Source of the DNA: Liolophura sinensis
Taxonomy: Eukaryota > Mollusca > Polyplacophora > Chitonida > Chitonidae
Direction: 5' to 3'
Assembly: GCF_032854445.1 (NCBI RefSeq)
Contig: NC_088303.1
Span: 15,195,501 to 15,259,500, forward strand
Length of the DNA stretch: 64,000 nucleotides
Shown in pieces: positions 60,003 through 64,000 of this stretch. Made by a program: the position numbers and the translations under genes. The notes under the pieces are model-generated. The model worked only from the letters and a program-made list of their open reading frames with translations. It was not told the origin of the DNA and made no database searches. Numbering within the stretch: position 1 is the stretch's first letter; the number at the start of each line of letters is the position of its first letter.

Positions 60003-60044
60003 CGTCATCTGTTTCCTTTGAGTCTTTAATAAGCCACGAAGTTC
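60003..60044 (-). CDS. Cysteine-module exon 1, copy B
   Basis: 42-bp exon, phase 1 at both ends, acceptor gattttgcag, donor gatgacg/gtaagagt. Encodes TSWLIKDSKETDD between split Gly and Val codons. The paralogous exon at 61345-61386 has exactly the same length and splice sites but 10 base differences and about seven residue changes, so this linker-like, polar segment evolves fast. The 376-bp intron to exon 2 contains an old SINE S1 piece (about 59680-59830). The frame also stays open through the donor to a stop near 59863, so intron retention would give a cysteine-containing alternative C-terminus. Confidence 0.7.
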
Positions 60045-60279
60045 CTGCAAAATCAGTGGTTATAGGCATAGAATGTTGTCACAGAATATTTGTACCTATA
60101 ATTACTGCACGTTTTTGTGTGATAAGCTAGATGACTTCAAACAGACTACAGAACGACGAGGAATCCTAAACAAAACAGCTGTAGTCAGAACATAAACAAG
60201 ATACCTGATGGTGTCGCATAAAAATGTCACAAACTTTTAGAACTCACCCTTATCAATAACATTAAGAAATCATGAACTG

Positions 60280-60540
60280 CTATATTTCATTTGACGATCG
60301 TCTAGTCGACGGACAGGCTCATCGTCTGATGGTCTTATCAGAAGGTAACAAACAAAGCAAACGGGTGGTCTGATTGGTTTGATAACCGTTTGTTGAACCG
60401 TTGATGCTTGTGTTTCGGTGAAGACTGAATACCTGACCTACATATGGACTGTCATGTTTTGACGAAAATTGAGCACCGGATTCCCATGCAGGCTGTCGTG
60501 TGTTGATAAATTATCAACACCTGACTTCCGTTCCATTTTA
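60280..60540. repeat. Duplicated block and about 1.5 minisatellite units, copy B
   Basis: 60280-60400 carries the catttgacgatcg block. 60410-60540 has ttcggtgaagactgaatacc, tgacctacatatgg and a second, more diverged unit. The SINE S2 and the 'gaattcttagttt' block seen in copies A and C are absent here. Confidence 0.75.
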
Positions 60541-60764
60541 GGCCTAAGGTGTAGCATGTCATTAATTCTACTCGAGTGGTGAGTTCTTATTCTTTAACTA
60601 AATTATAGTTGGAAAAATATAGAAAAGAAATAATTTTAAAAACCGCCTTCTAAATTTTTGTGTCGTTGTATTCCAACTGCAGTTTCGAACTTTCGTATAT
60701 ATGTATTTTCTGCATATTTTATATGGACTACTTTAAAAGAAAGCAATGAAAATAGCGCCCATGC

Positions 60765-60911
60765 CTTGATCCTGTGTTTCTTTCATGCACTGTCCTCTAT
60801 TAGGAACCCCGAGTTCCGGGTCACCGGGGTCAGTGATGTGACAGACGTAACCATGGGGACAGAGCAAAGGATCACCATCATCCGGGTCTTTTGTTGTAGT
60901 ACACGGTTCCA
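60765..60911 (-). CDS. Cysteine-module exon 2, copy A
   Basis: Same 147-bp length and phase as copy B: acceptor ttgtgtttcag. Reads EPCTTTKDPDDGDPLLCPHG, YVCHITDPGDPELGVPNRGQ, CMKETQDQ after the split Val. In codons 1-42 I find about six silent differences from copy B and no replacements; the last seven codons carry four replacements. The donor position reads atcaag/gcatgg: GC instead of GT. This copy may use a rare GC donor, may have lost splicing here, or may end 10-11 codons later at a TAA (MGAIFIAFF then stop), making it a last exon. Confidence 0.72.
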
Positions 60912-60959
60912 CTGAAACACAAGTTGGACTGCAACAACAACACTCGTCCAATGAGCAGA

Positions 60960-61130
60960 TTACATCAAAGTATTCCTTCATAGATGTTTCCTCTCCGACC
61001 GTACGTGGGAATGTCTGACAGCAACCTGCGGTTGGTCCACATTCATCGCGCCATAATGTTGGCCGCCGTCGTATAAGTGAAATATACTTGAGTACGGCGT
61101 AAAATGCCATACAAATAAATAATTAAATAA
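60960..61130 (+). repeat. SINE S1 copy in intron, copy A
   Basis: 'ccgtacgtgggaatgtctga', 'cgccataatgttggccgccg', 'tcgtataagtgaaatatact', 'gtacggcgtaaaatgcc' and AAATAAATA. Near-complete 3' half. Confidence 0.85.
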
Positions 61131-61344
61131 GTCTTCATATATGCTTTATCATGTCAGCGACTTTGGCAGTTTAGGGTATGGCTGCCAGATAAGGAGGTTT
61201 GACTTTAGTGAGGTCGGATGGCCAGACAGTGTAAAATCTCACACACACAGGCATGATTAACATGGAAATCTCCACATTTAGAGGTAAGTTGGTTTATTTC
61301 AGAAGCTAAAGGATTGCAAAAAGAGGAAGGGAAGTAACTCTTAC

Positions 61345-61386
61345 CGTCACCTATATCCTCTGGGCCTTCGATAACCCACGAAGTTC
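61345..61386 (-). CDS. Cysteine-module exon 1, copy A
   Basis: 42-bp exon, acceptor gattttgtag, donor ggtgacg/gtaagagt, phase 1-1, encoding TSWVIEGPEDIGD. Paired with 60765-60911 through a 433-bp intron. As in copy B, the frame runs on past the donor to a stop near 61205; the five cysteines in that extension are conserved between copies. The upstream exon of the gene is not in view. It may lie beyond the satellite at the window's right edge. Confidence 0.7.
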
Positions 61387-61634
61387 CTACAAAATCATTG
61401 GGAAAAGACATTGAGTGTTGTCACAAAATATTCGTACCTATAATTACTGCGCGTTTTGTGTGATAAGCTAGATGACTTCAAACGGACTACACAATGACGA
61501 GGAATCCTAAACAAAACAGCTGTAGCCAAATTATAAACAAGCTATCAAATGGTGTGGCATAAAAAGGCCACTTTCACAACTCACTCTTAGAAATATGCAT
61601 AACTCAAGAGCCATTATATTTGATTATTTTAACA

Positions 61635-62190
61635 CCACTCCATTTGACGATCGTCTAATCGATAGAAAGAATCATCAACTGATGGTCATATCAGAAGGTA
61701 AATACAAAGTAAACGCATTTTTTTCTCATTGACTCATGAAACTCGGGAGTACGTTTTGAATGAAAAAGTATTTTACTTAGCCTATAAGAGATCGAGTTCC
61801 AATCTACTTAGAATTGGCCAAAGAGGTCGAGTGTTTGAATACATTTCTTGCTGTTTCGGCGACGGCTTTAAGTCAGGAGGTTTATCAGGTATCAGGCGAA
61901 GGTCGGTAATTTGCATGGGCATTCCGATGCATACGCGCACAAACCCGATCGAAGTTCATAAAATGAGATAATTCATTTATTTCTTTATATAGGTATTTAT
62001 TGCTGTTTTAAGCCATATTGAAAACTCAAATGAGGAAAAAAAATAGAGCACTGCGCTAAACGCCAATCGGTCAGTCAAGATTTGAATTCTTAGTTTTACG
62101 CTTTATTTGTGGACTTTAGGAGTTCATATTTGGGATAGGACAAGCTAGTGGTAAGTTAATTCATAATCACCGATTTTGGTCATACGCTAC
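61635..62190. repeat. Duplicated block with SINE S2, copy A
   Basis: catttgacgatcgtctaatc (61641), the SINE S2 copy at 61795-62040 ('caaagaggtcgagtgtttga', 'ggtatcaggcgaaggtcggt'), and the 'gatttgaattcttagtttta' block leading straight into the minisatellite. Confidence 0.8.
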
Positions 62191-62199
62191 GCCAAGTAT

Positions 62200-64000
62200 G
62201 CTGTTTTGGTGAAAACTGAATACCTGGCCTCCATGTAGGATGGTACTTTTTGGTGAACAGTCAATACCTCATCTCCAAGTATGCTGTTTTGGTGAAAACT
62301 GAATACCTGGTATCCATGTAGGATGGTAGTTTTTGGTGAACTGTCAACACCTCATCTCCATGTATGCTGTTTTGGTGAAAAATGAATACCTGACCTCCAT
62401 GTAGGATGGTAGTTTTTGGTGAACAGTCAACACCTCATCTCCATGTAGATTGTTTTGGTGAAAACTGAATACCTGGTCTCCATGTAGGATGGTAGTTTTT
62501 GGTGAACAGTCAACACCTCATCTCCATGTAGGCTGTTTTGGTGAAAACTGAATACCTGGTCTCCATGTAGGATGGTAGTTTTTGGTGAACAGTCAACACC
62601 TCATCTCCATGTATGCTACCATGTGATGGCGAATAATCACCACCTGATCTCCAAGTAGGTTGTCTTTTAATGAAAACTCAACACCTGGTGATGGTTTTTG
62701 GTGAACTGTCAACACCTGATCTTCAAGCAGGATGGTAGTTTTTGGTGAACAGTCAACACCTCATCTCCAAGTAGGCTGTTTTAGTGAAAACTGAACACCT
62801 GGCCTCCATGTAGGATGGTAGCTTTTGGTGAACAGTCAATGCCTCATCTCCAAGTATGCTGTTTTGGTGAAAACTGAATACCTGGTCTCCATGTAGGATG
62901 GTAGTTTTTGGTGAACAGTCAACACCTCATCTCCAAGTATGCTGTTTTGGTGAAAACTGAATACCTGGTCTCCATGTAGGATGGTAGTTTTTGGTGAACA
63001 GTCAACACCTCATCTCCAAGTATGCTGTTTTGGTGAAAACTGAATACCTGACCTCCATGTAGGATGGTAGTTTTTGGTGAACAGTCAACACCTCATCTCC
63101 ATGTAGGCTGTTTTGGTGAAAACTGAATACCTGGTCTCCATGTAGGATGGTAGTTTTTGGTGAACAGTCAACACCTCATCTCCAAGTATGCTACCATGTG
63201 ATGGTGAATAATCACCACCTGATCTCCAAGTATGCTGTTTTGGTGAAAACTCTGGTGATGGTTTTTGGGGAACAGTCAACACTTGATCTTCAAGTAGGAT
63301 GGTAGTTTTTGGTGAACTGTCAACACCTCATCTCCAAGGAGGCTGTTTTAGTGAAAACTGAATATCTGGTCTCCAAGTAGGATGGTAGTTTTTGGTGAAC
63401 TCTCAACACCTGATCTCCAAGTAGGCTGTTTTAGTGAAAACTGAATATCTGGTCTCCATGTAGGATGGTAGTTTTTGGTGAACAGTCAACACCTCATCTC
63501 CAAGTATGCTGTTTTGGTGAAAACTGAATACCTGGTCTCCATGTAGGATGGTAGTTTTTGGTGAACAGTCAACACCTCATCTCCAAGTATGCTGTTTTAG
63601 TGAAAACTGAATATCTGGCCTCCATGTAGGATGGTAGTTTTTGGTGAACAGTCAACACCTCATCTCCATGTATGCTGTTTTGGTGAAAACTGAATACCTT
63701 GCCTCCATGTAGGATGGTAGTTTTTGGTGAACAGTCAACACCTCATCTCCATGTATGCTGTTTTGGTGAAAAATGAATACCTGGTCTCCATGTAGGATGG
63801 TAGTTTTTGGTGAACAGTCAACACCTTATCTCCAAGTAGGCTGTTTTGGTGAAAACTGAATACCTGGCCTCCATGTAGGATGGTAGTTTTTGGTGAACAG
63901 TCAACACCTCATCTCCAAGTATGCTGTTTTGGTGAAAAATGAATACCTGGTCTCCATGTAGGATGGTAGTTTTTGGTGAACAGTCAACACCTTATCTCCA
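62200..64000. repeat. 83-bp minisatellite, about 21 copies, continuing past the window
   Basis: The unit is a diverged dimer of about 39 + 44 bp: half A gctgttttggtgaaaactga, atacctggtctccatgtag; half B gatggtagtttttggtgaac, agtcaacacctcatctccaa, gtat. Starts at 62200, 62283, 62366 and 62449 confirm the 83-bp period. A rare variant (gctaccatgtgatgg) appears at 62615 and again at 63190, pointing to a duplication of a block of about 570 bp within the array. Confidence 0.95.

Noticed and set aside
63085-63282. 65-codon minus-strand frame near the right edge
   Set aside because: Entirely inside the 83-bp minisatellite.

Overview
The window looks like gene-poor nuclear DNA of a marine invertebrate, most likely a spiralian (mollusc or brachiopod). 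The reasons are spliceosomal-type introns, a tRNA-derived SINE family whose 3' part (a 'gccgccgtcgta...gtaaaacacc' tail running into AAATAAATA) I associate with molluscan-type genomes, a Tx1/L1-like LINE, a Penelope-like reverse transcriptase remnant, MITEs, and a lophotrochozoan-style peptide GPCR. There are no bacterial operons and no credible rRNA, tRNA or CRISPR loci. The organism call is inference.

Layout. 1-9.6 kb: SINE pieces, a dead Penelope-like RT fragment (2350-2900) next to a perfect hairpin, and four minisatellites (141, 36, 43 and 59 bp periods). 9.8-11.4 kb: a 1.5-kb repeat with a sister copy at 35.6-37.1 kb. 14.3-15.1 and 19.8-20.9 kb: 34-bp and 40-bp minisatellites. 29.2-34.7 kb: a nearly full-length but broken Tx1-like LINE with a GATA microsatellite at both ends. 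37.8-38.4 kb: another 34-bp minisatellite. 39.9-40.95 kb: a rhodopsin-family peptide GPCR in one coding exon, interrupted by about five frameshifts. 43.8-44.5 kb: a 22-bp satellite. 44.7-54 kb: MITEs and SINE fragments. 56.9-57.4 kb: a 23/46-bp satellite. 57.8-64 kb: part of an intron-containing minus-strand gene whose two-exon cysteine module (14 + 49 codons, phase 1-1) is tandemly duplicated, with an 83-bp minisatellite in each repeat unit that is hugely expanded at the right edge.

Only three gene-like units can be supported: the GPCR, the LINE (ORF1/ORF2) and the cysteine-module exons. Most longer open frames are read-through of minisatellites whose repeats lack stops. The most interesting region is the right end. 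There an exon module, its introns and a minisatellite were duplicated together, the module core changed only at silent sites, and the satellite grew independently in each copy. The order of pieces predicts a further module beyond base 64000.
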